From the NCBI GenBank assembly GCA_030248195.1, contig JASAND010026628.1, positions 37,660-101,659 of the forward strand: a stretch of DNA of 64,000 nt, in the 5' to 3' direction. The position numbers and the translations under genes are program-made. Within the stretch, counting starts at the first letter, position 1, and the number at the start of each line of letters is the position of its first letter. Below, one piece after another: positions 1-10,973 of this stretch. The DNA comes from Trissonchulus latispiculum. Lineage: Eukaryota > Nematoda > Enoplea > Enoplida > Ironidae. The notes under the pieces are model-generated. The model saw only the letters and a list, made by a program, of their open reading frames with translations. It was not told the origin of the DNA and did no database searches.

Positions 1-170
1 TTCAATCCTGCTATTTTAACTCGCAGATTAAAATAGTTAATTTTAATCTGTTTAATCCTGGAATAAAGAAATAGAAGTTAACAGTTTTAATCCTGCAGGA
101 TTTTAATCCGTGGATTAAAAATAATCCATGCGCTATTTCTTTATTGCTGGGATTAAATTAACTGGGAGCA
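1..170. mobile_element. TTAATCC-array fragment of a Harbinger-like MITE
   Basis: AT-rich stretch built from alternating TTAATCC and GGATTAAA words with AAAGAAATAG-type segments. The complete relative at 39.15-39.65 kb has the same composition and clear inverted termini, so this is probably the right part of another copy cut by the window edge. No coding potential. Confidence 0.5.
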
Positions 171-708
171 GTTACTGGAACTTGTACGATCTGGAAGCGC
201 AAAACTTGCCCGATTCAATTCAGTTTTGGTGCGGATATGCTTTCAATAAATGATGTCGATCGGATCGGTTGATAAAATTCACTTCCGATCCGCTAATTAG
301 CTGTTGATCTGATCCGATCTAGACCAGGATTGGGCCGATCCGCTCCGATCCGCACGCGTGAAATTCAAGTTATCGGCTGTTAAGTGTTTATTGTGGTCAA
401 TGCTTTACGACGGTGCTACTAGCTGCTCCTTAAAATCACCAAATAAAGCTCTAATGTAGATTTTCTCCATTAAACACTACCCGGAATTCTTTGTTTACAC
501 CAGTTAATAAACATATGTGCAACCGATACCGAATGAAGCTCCATAGTCAGGAATGCTCAGAAGTAAATTGTCTGTGTATGCACTGCAGCGGCACCGGCAC
601 TTTCAGCAAGTTCTAAATTGGCTTACTACTCACAAAATGCAATCTCGATGCGCAGGACATATATATATGTGACAAAATTTTGATGTGAAAATGCGCATAA
701 TCAGTGAC
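171..708. other. Non-coding stretch; CGATCCG motif cluster
   Basis: No gene seen. Between about 218 and 357 the word GATCCG/CGGATC recurs in both orientations, opening with TGCGGAT and closing with ATCCGCA. This resembles the motif-array MITEs elsewhere in the window, but no TSD could be found. Confidence 0.3.
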
Positions 709-1552
709 CATAAGCTTTTTCATGAGTGACTCTCCTCCGGGTTATGGTGGAAAAAGCAAAAATGTCACCCACATACCCACAATGAGAGCTTTCGATTTCG
801 ATGGATATATATAAAATTCATCATATTACGAAAATTTGAAAAATCCCTATTTTCAAATGTTTGCTAAATTCCGCATTGCCGAGCCAGAGAAATATCGAAT
901 CCAGGCAGAGCTAACCAGAATCAGGTGGTATCGTTCGAATTGAGTTGTCATAAGCTGTGATCTGCAGGAATTAATTTTCAGTTACCGTATTCTCCTCGCG
1001 CTTAACCCGTTTTTGCCCGAATTTTAAAATTTGAGATAACTTTGATCAAATGGCGCCAGATCGTTTAGTTTGACCATTTTCCATCCCAAAAACAACATTT
1101 TGAAAGTTTCACGTTTGAATTTCTCGAAATCTAACTTGTTCCCATTTTGGGAACATTGGGCACGAATGGGTGACAGGCTAAGCTTACATCTTAAGCTTAG
1201 AACTTTAGCTTATATTGAGCTAACAAAAAGCTGGATCGAAAAACGGATTTCAGATTCGTGTTCTACGACCCCGAAAACCCCTATATACATCTTTTCAGCA
1301 AAATCGAAGACAAAAATGTTTCGGTTCCTCTTGGTCCACCCTTACCAAACTAAAATTTTTAAAATTTTTTTTAAAATCTTAAAATTTTTGCATTTTTGCA
1401 ATCAGCAGGTCCGAAAACCTACCCCTACCAAATTTCAACTCAATCCGTCAAAGTGTGCATCTTCAGTACTTCTACGAAGCTATGGGGGGGATAATGGGAA
1501 AGACCCATATTTTTAAGACAAACAAACAGTTTCAATGTTTGCTATTTATCAC

Positions 1553-2720
1553 TAGGGCTGTGACCGGGCCGTGAAGCGGGCCTGGGGCCGGGGCCGGGCC
1601 CGGGCCGGGGCCGGCCCCGGGCCGGCCCGGCCCCGATTTTATAGAGTGCGGCCCGGCCCGGGCCCGGCCCGTCTACCCTGCAAAGCCCGGCCCGCTTCAA
1701 GGCCCGTGGGGCCTGCCGGGCCGACGGGGCCAACCTGTCCTGCCGGGCCAGCGGGGCTTGCGGGGCCGCCGGGGCCTTCGGGGCCGTCGGTTTCTTAAGC
1801 TGCGATTCATTTGTGCGTGTAATGTATGCACATACATGTACATATACATACACGTAGGTAAGTTATATATTCATATTAATACACAATCAATATATGAGCA
1901 CATAGGTTTCAATACAATGTTCGTGTTTACTTCCTTAAACATTGCGGCCAAAGGCTAAAGACTTATATATATACAAGCTCAATTGGGCACTGAATCGTTT
2001 TCTCACCCTGTTGAGAAATCAGCAACCAGCCATGTATACAACAGAAGCAAAACTTGCAAGATGGCCTTAATGCTTACTACAGTTATCTTGTGGTCAAGCA
2101 ATTTCAAAGCTTCCAGGACCCGTTGTTGTGGACTTGGGATAATTTTGGAAGTTCGTTCCAAGATAATTTGCGAAGTTTCATTCCTTCCCGGTTGTTTATT
2201 TGTTTTTACATCACTTGTTTGCGTTTCTTAATTTTTGGTAATGCTGCGAAATCCAGAGGTAACATTAGGATTGTGACAGTGTGTGATTAGTCTCTATGCA
2301 TGACTGTTTGTTACTGTGGTTTTAGAAAAACCGCTCAAAGTCGAGGAATTTCAATACATACAATACCTGGTTAGCGCACATCACAGCTCGGGCCGCTAAC
2401 AGGCCCGGGTCGGCGGGTTCAGGCCGTGTAGCGGGCCCCGAGCCCGGACCGGGTCGTGGAACCGTAAAACGGACTCCAGGCCCGGGCCGGGCCGTGAAAA
2501 GAGCTCCGGAAAGGGGCGGGGCCGTGAAGCGGGCTCCGGGCCCGGGCCGGGCCGTGAAGCGGGCCGCGGGCCCGGGCCGGGCCGGGGCCTTGATGCGGGC
2601 CCGGGGCTTGGGGCCGGGCCCGGGCCGGGCCAGGCCCGGCCCCGGCCCGGCCCGGCCCGGCAAGCTAGGTCGGCCCGGGCCCGGGCCCGGCCCGGCAAAA
2701 TCCTTAACGGCACAGCCCTA
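1553..2720. mobile_element. hAT-type MITE with GGGCCGG array ends
   Basis: It starts TAGGGCTGTG, ends CACAGCCCTA, and is flanked by an exact 8-bp duplication TTTATCAC (1545-1552 and 2721-2728), the TSD length of hAT transposons. Both ends carry extremely GC-rich GGCCCGG/GGGCCGG arrays (about 1565-1790 and 2390-2700) around an AT-rich middle. No transposase ORF. The GC arrays give collagen-like and Pro-rich translations that are artefacts. Confidence 0.85.
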
Positions 2721-2780
2721 TTTATCACTTGCTTGTCAGAAGAAGTACCCCCTGAAAGCTGCCTTGACCACTCTGCAGCA

Positions 2781-3531
2781 GAGATGGAACCGGGTCACCG
2801 GGTCAGTTCGGGTCACTTTTCGGACCGGGTCACCGGGTCACCGGGTCAGGAGCTTCGACCCGGTCTTGACCCGGTTTTCTGAATTTACCTCAAATTTTAG
2901 AAATTGTTGGCCTACCAAGCTAACATTTTAGCTTAAATTTTTGTTCATTGTGTAATATTAATTTCCTTTTTTCATATATTTTAGTCTTGAACATATTCGC
3001 TGTTTGAGTTTATTTGAGTCTGTCTGTCTCTGGCAGATTATTGTTTAGCTTTTTATCATTATCATGATTACTGCATAAATTTATTTAGTAATATGGTTTG
3101 CAGATTATTTTCGCAGCCAAGGCAAATCTAAATGTTGCGTATAAGAGAACAATTTAATTTAATTTAACGCAATACTTAATAAAAACCAAATTATTAAAGT
3201 ACATACTCCGTGTTTTTGAACAAGTCCTCATAGCAAAATTTCGCAGACGGACAAATTATTGGTTTTGCCAACTCACTTAACTGCATAAATTTAGAAAAAT
3301 GTTACAGCTACTATTAAATACTTCTTAAAAAACCTATAGCAAACATATGTATGTCATAGCTATTCTTCTCGGGGTGGTGATAGAACATGGCAGCCAAAAA
3401 TTTAGTGTTCTTAGGCAAAATCGAAAATTTTTTGCAGATTTGGGAATTTTCTGGAAAACCGGGTCACCGGGTCAGGGCTCAACCGGGTCACCGGGTCACC
3501 GGGTCAAGCCTAAGTGACCCGGTTCCATCTC
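2781..3531. mobile_element. hAT-type MITE with ACCGGGTC arrays
   Basis: The ends GAGATGGAACCGGGTCA and its exact reverse complement form a perfect inverted repeat, flanked on both sides by TGCAGCA. The subterminal zones repeat ACCGGGTC many times in direct (left) and mirrored (right) order. The extended terminus CAGAGATGG matches the terminus at 10.1 kb. Non-coding. Confidence 0.75.
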
Positions 3532-3773
3532 TGCAGCATATGTTTTCATTTTCTCATAATTGTAGCTTATGCATGTAGTATATTCGCAGTCAAACTGTTA
3601 TTAAGACGACCATTACCATTACCACCATTAGGGATTTTTCAAATTTTCGTAATATGACGAATTTTATATATATATCTATCGAAAGCTCTCATTGTGGGTA
3701 TGTGGGTGACATTTTTGCTTTTTCCACCATAACCCGGAGGAGAGTCACTCATGAAAAAGTTTATGGTCATACC

Positions 3774-4103
3774 AAAGCGTATACTGCAAACTTATTTTGA
3801 ACTATTGACAAATTAAAATTAGAAAACCAATTTTAGATTATTTTGCACGAAACGATCGCGAAACGATTGACTTGCCATTAGTTATTTCTTCTGATATCGA
3901 ACTGAAATTATTTTTAAATACCTAAGTAAAGGTTTCTGATTTCTTTGGCTAGTGTTCCCTTCCCTTAGCATACAAAATAACAAGTAGCACAATTACAGTA
4001 TTTGGTTCAGCAAACAACCTACGTTCTTCCTACTTCATTCCAAATTATGGAAAAGCCAAACATTTATTGTCATTTCATGATTCGCCTGTCAAACGCTAAT
4101 TCC
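3774..4103 (+). repeat. 330-bp dispersed repeat, copy 1
   Basis: Starts AAAGCGTATACTGC and runs to CAAACGCTAA. It is nearly identical to 10445-10771 in the same orientation, with a handful of single-base differences. Non-coding; family unknown. 4104-4478 holds nothing recognisable. Confidence 0.8.
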
Positions 4104-4478
4104 CACACTAACTTCTGGCATCTTATATATAACCTGCTGCAGCTCTAAAAGTTGTAGTAAAGTCAGGTAATTATATATATACTAATAAATACAAAACAGC
4201 AATTTTATGCGAAATTATAGCTTTTTTCCTTTTTTCCTGCTATGCGCGCTTTTTTAGCAATTTGCGCAAAAAATTTTGGGGCAGTGCGCTGAAGAGCGCA
4301 AGAGTCCGAGCATAAAAACACTGGGAACCACTTCGTGACTTCCTTTACCTAATGTTTTCTTAATATCTACTGTTCAGCCCGCTACTGATAATTCTGTACG
4401 TACTTCCTTTAATGTATGATTAAGTGTTACTGCGACTGTTTGACACACTAATTATACACGAACTAAGCTCCACGCTCC

Positions 4479-5641
4479 TAGGCATGGGCACGGGTCCAAA
4501 AAATAGGACCCGGGTACCCGGCACTACCCGAAGCCCTATCACGTTCGGGTACCCGGGTACCCGAGCATTTTTCAGGCACCCGAAAGCGAAAGTGCAATTT
4601 AACGGATTATTTTTGTTTGCCATTAAAATAAAGCAATTTACTGGTATATTGCGTCCAACTTAATTCTTTTTTTGAGGGCAGGGCTGATCTTTCATGGCTT
4701 ATGACCAAACCTACTGGACCATATAAGATCCATATTTGGACCTTATTAGCAATTTTTTGGATTCCTACTGTGGCAATGAACCATATTAATTCAATACAAT
4801 CGTAAAAATAAGGTTTTTGCTTTATATAGCGTTTGCTTTTGTACGGTTCAGTTCAGTTTAAACGGTAAAATGTCTTCTTATCAAATAGACGTCAGCTGAA
4901 TTTGGAATGCTTATTTTTAGGACTGATTTTCGAAAACTAATGTTTGGGATATTTAACAAGTTTTAATGTATTTTACCTGAACTAGTTGTATTGAGAATGC
5001 AATTTCGGCTTGGAATCGTAAAATTCGTGTACACCACGACTTCAAATTGTTATAATTTTTGTTCTAAAAAATGACTAATCTTCCGAAAATCAGCAATGTA
5101 TAATTGCACCACAAACCCGCAAACCATAACCGCCGAAATGATCTGTTTGAATATGGTATCATTGGTATCATTGGATTTTGTAAAAATGGACAAGCTGAAG
5201 CTACTGTAAAGGCTTTTCGCTCCCAAGTTCTGATTACCAATTCCCAACAAGAAGTCAGAGTCAATCTTCAATTGCAAACAGATTCAGATTTGTGTACTGC
5301 GTTAAGCGTTAAGGAACCGTTCAAAAAAAATCAAGGACAAAAATTGCCAGACTTCCCTTGCGAATCGAAAAAATTAAATTTCTTGAAATAGAGTTAATTT
5401 TGCTATCTTAACTGGTGGTCGAGAACATATTGAGACAAAGTTTTATCTGGATTGACACAGGTTTCAAAATCGCTGAGCGTTGGGGGGGGGGGGTAAACTG
5501 TAAAAAAACCCCGAATCTAGTTTTATCCGGTTTTTTTCGGTTTTAACTGGATATCGGGTACCCGAAGCAGGACCCGGGTACCCGAAAATTTTCGGGTACC
5601 CGGGTACCCGTCGGGTACCCGACTACCCGTGTCCAAGCCTA
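4479..5641. mobile_element. hAT-like MITE with GGGTACCCG arrays
   Basis: Imperfect terminal inverted repeat TAGGCATGGGCACGGGT versus TAGGCTTGGACACGGGT. Subterminal runs of CGGGTACCCG, a palindromic word containing a KpnI-like core, occur on both sides. GCTCCTA lies at both edges but the TSD is not cleanly resolved. The middle (about 4640-5540) is AT-rich and non-coding. Confidence 0.65.
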
Positions 5642-6038
5642 GCTCCTACCCTCTGATCTGATTTCCAGGCCTTTCTTGATTGAGCAATCTTCTGAATCTT
5701 GTTGTTTGCTTGTGCAGACACATGCAGACGCACACGCAAAACAGACCATAGGTAGCGTTTCAAATCGTTAGATAACCATAAATTACAACTTTCCAATTTT
5801 ACACCAAAAACGATTGCAGACGTTTCTGCCTTATGATTTGTGCGAAAATATAGTTTGCATATTCTAAGGCTAAAATTGTGCTCAGAAATCATTCAGACAT
5901 GTTAACACTACAGAAAATTATGCCAATTTTTAACAAAATTTGAAGTTGTGATAACTTCAGTAAATCAGGGCATCAGGCAGAATAGCTGCCAGCTGTTTAG
6001 GTTTGCGTAATAATGTGTCTCCATGTCGGATAAAACAC
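5642..6038. other. No gene seen
   Basis: AT-rich sequence with short spurious ORFs only. No repeat partner was recognised in the window. Confidence 0.4.
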
Positions 6039-6754
6039 TTAGATATAGCCGATTTTGTTGTTTTGGCGTCTTGTCATTTTTGCAGAAATCAAATAATCCA
6101 TCATTTCTTGAACTATGCAAGCCATAAAATCAAACTAAGGGCGTCGATCTGAAGGTCCTATAGGCGCAAATTATCCGACGTATGATCGTCTTCCAACTGC
6201 TATCCTGTAGGCTGCTATCATAAAAAATGTAGTTTTTGCAAAAACACGACCAATTTTTTTCCAAAGATTGTGGAGCATTCACCTCACCATGCAAGCTAGA
6301 GGGCTGCTACTTACCTTAATATACGTTCTGCACAAATATACCCAGGGACGATTTTTTAGTTGCCCCGATTCTTGCTTTCTAGCTAGCTTGACAAATTTGG
6401 AAAAAGTAGGCAAAATACAGGTTACGAACACATTTCAGCTTATTTCTCTACGAAGAGTGATTCACAATAAATAAAAAATCGTCCCCAGCTATTTGATGGA
6501 GGTATCGAATGATATAACCGATGTCTCGCGAAAAAATTTACTTGAGTCTGCAAAAATTCTGGAAAATCATACTTCTTCTAAAATGTGTTAAAAATATTTT
6601 AGAAAAGCAACATTACATAGTTTCGTGGCATGCGTTAAAAAGAGAAAATGTCAGGCTACATTTTGATATAAAAATGGCTTCTTAACTCCAAGTAATGTGT
6701 GAGTAATAATGGTGCAAACTTTATGTGACCAAAGGGAATCACATCACACCTTAA
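6039..6754 (+). mobile_element. Right part of a TTAA-flanked MITE (family A)
   Basis: Collinear with 11245-11705 plus 12263-12516. It ends with the family terminus ACCAAAGGGAATCAC followed by a CACCTTAA-like end at 6751-6754. It lacks the left end present at 10.97 kb. The site at about 6489-6497 (CTATTTGATGG) is the empty-site counterpart of the hAT insertion at 11708. Confidence 0.7.
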
Positions 6755-6795
6755 CCCTTTATGAGTGCCCGCTGAACTAGCATATACAGGCTTAA

Positions 6796-7802
6796 GGTGC
6801 TGGTATCGCTTTGTGTAAATTTGACCCTATAGGCTTTATTTCTTTATGAAAGTGGATGAAACTTTCCAAATATACTATTTCGGTGCTCTTTAACATTCTG
6901 GGACCAGTCCCGCATTTTTAGGTGCAAAGATAAGAAAGTTTTGGTTTTTGCCATTATTCTCTCAGTACATAGTCGAGACACCGGATTGGTTGGTATGGCT
7001 GGATAGAGGGCACAGAAATGAACATTTTTGCTTTTACAACTTTTGAGCTATCTCTAGTGGTTAAGTCAGTACAAGCAAAAAACGATTTTTGGGGTCCAAA
7101 AATGGCCGTTTTCGAGAAAATCAGTTTTTTCAAAATTACTGCCAAATCATATGGACAATTTCGGTTTACTTATACTCGATCGATACACAGTCTCATTGCA
7201 CATTTTATCAATGCCTATTAGCCGGAGTTTGTTGCTCTAAGCTAGAGATTTGGCAGAAAAACGATTTTGGCAAAACTGCGATTATTTTGTTTTGAACATC
7301 GATTTCTCAAAAACTACCCAATCGATTGGTGTGATTTTTGGCAGGATGAGAATTCGCACTATTGCGGAGGGACATTTTTCTTGGTTTGAGCTAAAACATC
7401 TCCAGTTTCGAAAAAACGCAATGCAAAGTTGCGAAATTTCGTGTCACCGCACATTTAGTGGATTTTCTTGACCGTTAAGACCTGCTGAGCCAAATCCAAA
7501 AAAATGTCCCTCGGCCCACATGTCCTTTAGAAAACAGCACATGAAAAAGTTTCGGCCGATTCCACAGTTTTGAGAAATCGATGTTCAAAAATTTTTGGCC
7601 TGTATTCTGCCTGTAAGATGTTAGTATGTCAGTCAATTTTTGCTATTTTTTGCCAATTTTGCTAGTTTCGTACTTTTATGAGAATCTACATATTATAAGC
7701 TTTCAAATGATGTATAAAGCTCTTTCCAACTCGCAAAATTGCGAAAGTTATAGCGTTTCAAAATATACCCACAAAAGCACTGCACAAAGGGATACCAGCA
7801 CC
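6796..7802. mobile_element. TTAA-flanked MITE (family B), complete
   Basis: Flanked by TTAA at 6792-6795 and 7803-7806. Inverted ends read GGTGCTGGTATC..CTTTGTG and CACAAAG..GATACCAGCACC. TTAA target use is the hallmark of piggyBac-type transposons. About 1 kb, no transposase. Related to 34925-35275, 35293-36704 and 63590-63934. Confidence 0.75.
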
Positions 7803-7806
7803 TTAA

Positions 7807-8559
7807 ACTGCTATATGTCCCACCCCACCCCACATCCCACTTGGTGAGAAACTGCCAAAAATGCAGTCGGTTTTCGGATTGAACCACTAATTAATTACAT
7901 TTTAATTAGTTTATATTGTACTCTAGGTAGGACATGTGTTTTTTACGTTGTCAAAATTTGTCCTTCCTAAAGGACAAAATATGCCTTCAAGCTCTCTGTC
8001 GAATGACAGGTGACACTTGCTGATTTGGCATAACCAAACCAGTTTGGGTCGAAATTTTCCGCAAACACCATTACATTGTAGTATATGAAGTAAATATTAT
8101 AAGATCCAATTAGATTTTACTAGCGTTCACACAGATCTGCATGCATAGGAAACAGCATTGTTAAATGCTCACCCGCATTCACTATTCCGTATGTGGGGAC
8201 TAGTAAAGTCCCATTAGTGTAATGGCTATAGTTAGCTTCACAATTAAATGAACTGACCGAGAAGCTTAGTATCAAGGTTTGTGAGGACGTTGGTGCTAGT
8301 GACAGCCTGCGTAAATGTCTTTTGGGCTGAGAAAAGGTCAGTCGCAGACGGTCACAATACTTTATTAAATAAGGAACATTCAGAAAATTTTGCAGAGACC
8401 TAGCAGATGAGTTTGGGTAATAATCTGGGGGTAACTGAATGGGCTCTATCTGCTAGTACCAGTACGATGTTGCTTTAATTCTGCTACTCCACAGCAATTG
8501 CAACTTTTTCAGAACAGACCCATCGTCCAACAGCGAATTTTTAACTAATTACTTTGGTA
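7807..8559. other. No gene seen
   Basis: Non-coding sequence of mixed composition. No RNA gene, repeat partner or convincing ORF found. Confidence 0.4.
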
Positions 8560-8822
8560 GTGGAAAGCTAGAAAGTTGCTTTAAAAAGCAAAAATATGAA
8601 GCTCGATGAGATCTATCGAATGAATATATTCATAATTGTGTAGCTGCTGCCAATTACGTTAATTGGAAAAAACCGCCCTGACCGGAAATCTCGAATTTTT
8701 GAATCGGGCTTGCGCGGAGGGTGTTAGAACGCTAAAAGAACTTATTTTGGAAAGTTTCGTCAAATTTCATCTTCATTTATGCCGCCCAACAATATGTGAC
8801 CAAAAGGAATCACCACCTAAAG
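8560..8822 (-). mobile_element. Fragment of TTAA family A (left end, inverted)
   Basis: Reverse-complement match to 10974-11225, including the GCGCGGAGGGTGTTAGAACG region and the terminal ACCAAAAGGAATCACCACC. Confidence 0.7.
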
Positions 8823-9366
8823 CCATTAAGCCGTTTAAGTATTTTAAGTAGTTTAAGCCGTTTATTTGTGAAACGAATATTTTAAGTAGTTTAAGACAAG
8901 TAGTAGTCGACCTTTATGGCAAAAAAGCCTAACTAGACCAAATGGTCAATTTTCACTTTTTTGCATAATTGGTTAGCTGCGCCCTGGCAAAAAGACCTAG
9001 CCGAAATAAAACCTCCAGGGCCGTTTGTCATTTAAACATAACTTACGATTTGTTGTTTTACATCAAGACATACTGACCTAAGTCACTCCTAGTGATTTTG
9101 CCAATAAGTTTTTCACAATTTACATTTTGACCTAAGTCACTTAGGTCTTTTTGACACGTGATTTCTTGTGTTTAATAAGTACAAGTTGTCCTAAATGTGT
9201 ATAACGTGTGTAAATAGGGTCGGTATAAGCAGAATGCTTCCACTGCAACTATATACTAAATCATTTACGAATTCTATGAAGAGAGCTCCCAGGATCCAGA
9301 TTATCAGTACAGTGCCAGGCAGCCACAGGTGAACTCCGATGCTAGCGCTGATATTAGAAGATCTGT
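8823..9366. other. No gene; short TTTAAG repeats and one palindrome
   Basis: 8840-8895 repeats TTTAAG words. GACCTAAGTCACTTAGGTC (about 9129-9147) is a perfect 9+1+9 palindrome. Otherwise nothing recognised. Confidence 0.4.
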
Positions 9367-9440
9367 GACATGCTGGCCGAGTGATTAAGGCTTTTGACTT
9401 GGAATCCGATAGCCCGAAGTTAGAATTCCCACTGCTACAA
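9367..9440 (+). repeat. tRNA-Ser-like sequence (SINE head or tRNA pseudogene)
   Basis: GCTGGCCGAGTGATTAAGGC matches a type II tRNA A box/D arm of the Ser class, followed by GACTTGGAATC in anticodon-arm position. The expected B box is degenerate (GTTAGAATTCCC). Not a functional tRNA; probably a SINE head. Confidence 0.55.
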
Positions 9441-9559
9441 GGCTTTCCCCCCAAGCCCCATATGGAAATAAGCACAATATTAGCGCCAAGTCCCAACCCA
9501 GTCTTATATAAATGGTCGATAAACGGGCACCACGGTTCTAGACAGCTTTTGACAGCTTT

Positions 9560-9655
9560 GCTTTTGGCCCCGTTTCGGCCCGGCCCCGTTGACTTTGGGG
9601 CCCGGGCCCGTTACACGGCCCCGTAATCCCCGGCGGCCCCGTCGGGCCGTCAGAA
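9560..9655. repeat. GGCCCCG array fragment
   Basis: Short GC-rich array of GGCCCCG/CGGGCCC words, like the ends of the 1553-2720 MITE. No matching terminus or TSD was found, so it is a fragment or a degenerate relative. Confidence 0.5.
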
Positions 9656-9769
9656 CGTATATAACACACTTTATTATATATTTTCTGCTGTGCGTATGGC
9701 TATTTCTTGTTGTTGTTGTAGTAGTTGTTGCTGTTGTAGTAGTATTTCTGGCAGCCTTTTTAAGTTTTT

Positions 9770-10048
9770 ATGTCAGTTTCAGTTTCAGGCGGTTGTTCGT
9801 CGGAATTTCAGATTCAAATTCAGTTTCAGTTTCAAGACTCATTTTATCTGATTTTCTGTTTCAGTTTCAGGTCTGATTTTATTTGATTTTCAGTTTTAGG
9901 CGGTTGCTCATAGGAATTTTAAATTCAGATTCAGTTTCAGGTGTCATCCAAATAAATTTCAGTTTCAGTTTCAGTTTTAGCTGCTGAAACTGAAATACGT
10001 ACTGACTGAAAATATTTTCAGTTTCAGTTTCAGGTGCTGAAACACTAG
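9770..10048. mobile_element. GTTTCAG-array MITE fragment
   Basis: Repeats of GTTTCAG, ending GCTGAAACACTA, the reverse complement of a TAGTGTTTCAGC hAT-like terminus. Same family as the complete element at 11708-12262. The left end is missing; a TTG/TAG microsatellite (9705-9755) lies upstream. Confidence 0.6.
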
Positions 10049-10104
10049 TACATGTAGCAATGTAGCACAGCACACAATTCTCTGTAACGTTACGTTGTGC
10101 CAGC

Positions 10105-10260
10105 CAGAGATGGAGTCGCGGGACGAAATTTTTCGGCCCGCCCCGTCTCGTCCCGAACTAAAATTTGTTTGTCCCGTCCAAGTCGCAGTCCCTCAAATTT
10201 GATAAATCCTATCCCGCAAAATTCCACATCATTTTGTCATTATCTTAATAATTAAAATTA
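10105..10260 (+). mobile_element. One end of a CGGGACG-array hAT-like MITE
   Basis: Begins CAGAGATGGAGTCGCGGGACG, the same CAGAGATGG terminus as the ACCGGGTC element, followed by mixed CGGGACG/GTCCCG words. The opposite end is absent; 10.26-10.44 kb is AT-rich filler. Confidence 0.55.
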
Positions 10261-10444
10261 ATAATAATTCAGTAATTCCTGTAAAATTTCGAACTATAAA
10301 AAAACTTTCTGTTTTACAATGCTTCAAGTTCCCCTCTGATCTATTTAGAAAACTAATCTCAATTCCGTTTGTTGATATTGCGTTAGTTAATCACTAGTCC
10401 GATAGGAGTTAATGTCGCAAGATAATGTTGTATTGTAAAAGAAT

Positions 10445-10771
10445 CAAAGCGTATACTGCAAACTTATTTTGAACTATTGACAAATTAAAATTAGAAAACC
10501 AATGTTAGATTATTTTGCACGAAACGATCGCGAAACGATTGACTTGCCATTAGTTATTTCTTCTGATATCGAACTGAAATTATTTTAAATACCTAAGTAA
10601 AGGTTTCTGATTTCTTTGGCTAGTGTTCCCTTCCCTTAGCATACAAAATAACAAAGTAGCACAATTACAGTATTTGGTTCAGCAAACAACCTACGTTCTT
10701 CCTACTTCATTCCAAATTATGGAAAAGCCAAACATTTATTGTCATTTCATGATTCGCCTGTCAAACGCTAA
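10445..10771 (+). repeat. 330-bp dispersed repeat, copy 2
   Basis: Near-identical copy of 3774-4103, same orientation, diverging after CAAACGCTAA. Non-coding. Confidence 0.8.
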
Positions 10772-10973
10772 CTACCTAATTCCCTGTACATAATTTACAT
10801 AATTTGAGCACAAAACTCTTGCCTAAGCTGTGCTGAACTGCTGAAGATAGGACTTCTGAATAGAGAAATCACTCACAATGCACTAAACATAGGATCCGAG
10901 GGAAGCATAAAGACTGTCAGTAGGAGGTATATTGCCAATACTCTTGCAAAGGGGGTAAGCAAAAGGCTGTTAA

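Larger units (their letters stand above)
704..3768. mobile_element. Composite element bounded by ~140-bp inverted repeats
   Basis: The sequence at 711-850 recurs inverted at 3629-3763, including the CATGAGTGACTCTCC block and the following stretch with ATATATA. Between the arms lie two nested hAT-type MITEs (1553-2720 and 2781-3531). It can be read as a DNA element with long terminal inverted repeats later invaded by hAT elements, or as two inverted copies of one repeat. No TSD is clear at the outer edges. Confidence 0.5.

Noticed and set aside
1571..1798. Collagen-like (GPx)n reading frame
   Set aside because: It is a by-product of the GGGCCGG array at the end of a hAT-type MITE; both strands and several frames are open for the same reason.
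2322..2931. Several Pro/Arg/Gly-rich ORFs
   Set aside because: They lie in the GC-rich right end of the same MITE, with no splice or start context.
2771..3538. Exact 8-bp TSD for the ACCGGGTC element
   Set aside because: Only a 7-bp TGCAGCA match fits with perfect TIRs, so the TSD length is left open.
9367..9440. Functional tRNA-Ser gene
   Set aside because: B box degenerate and acceptor stem not pairing.
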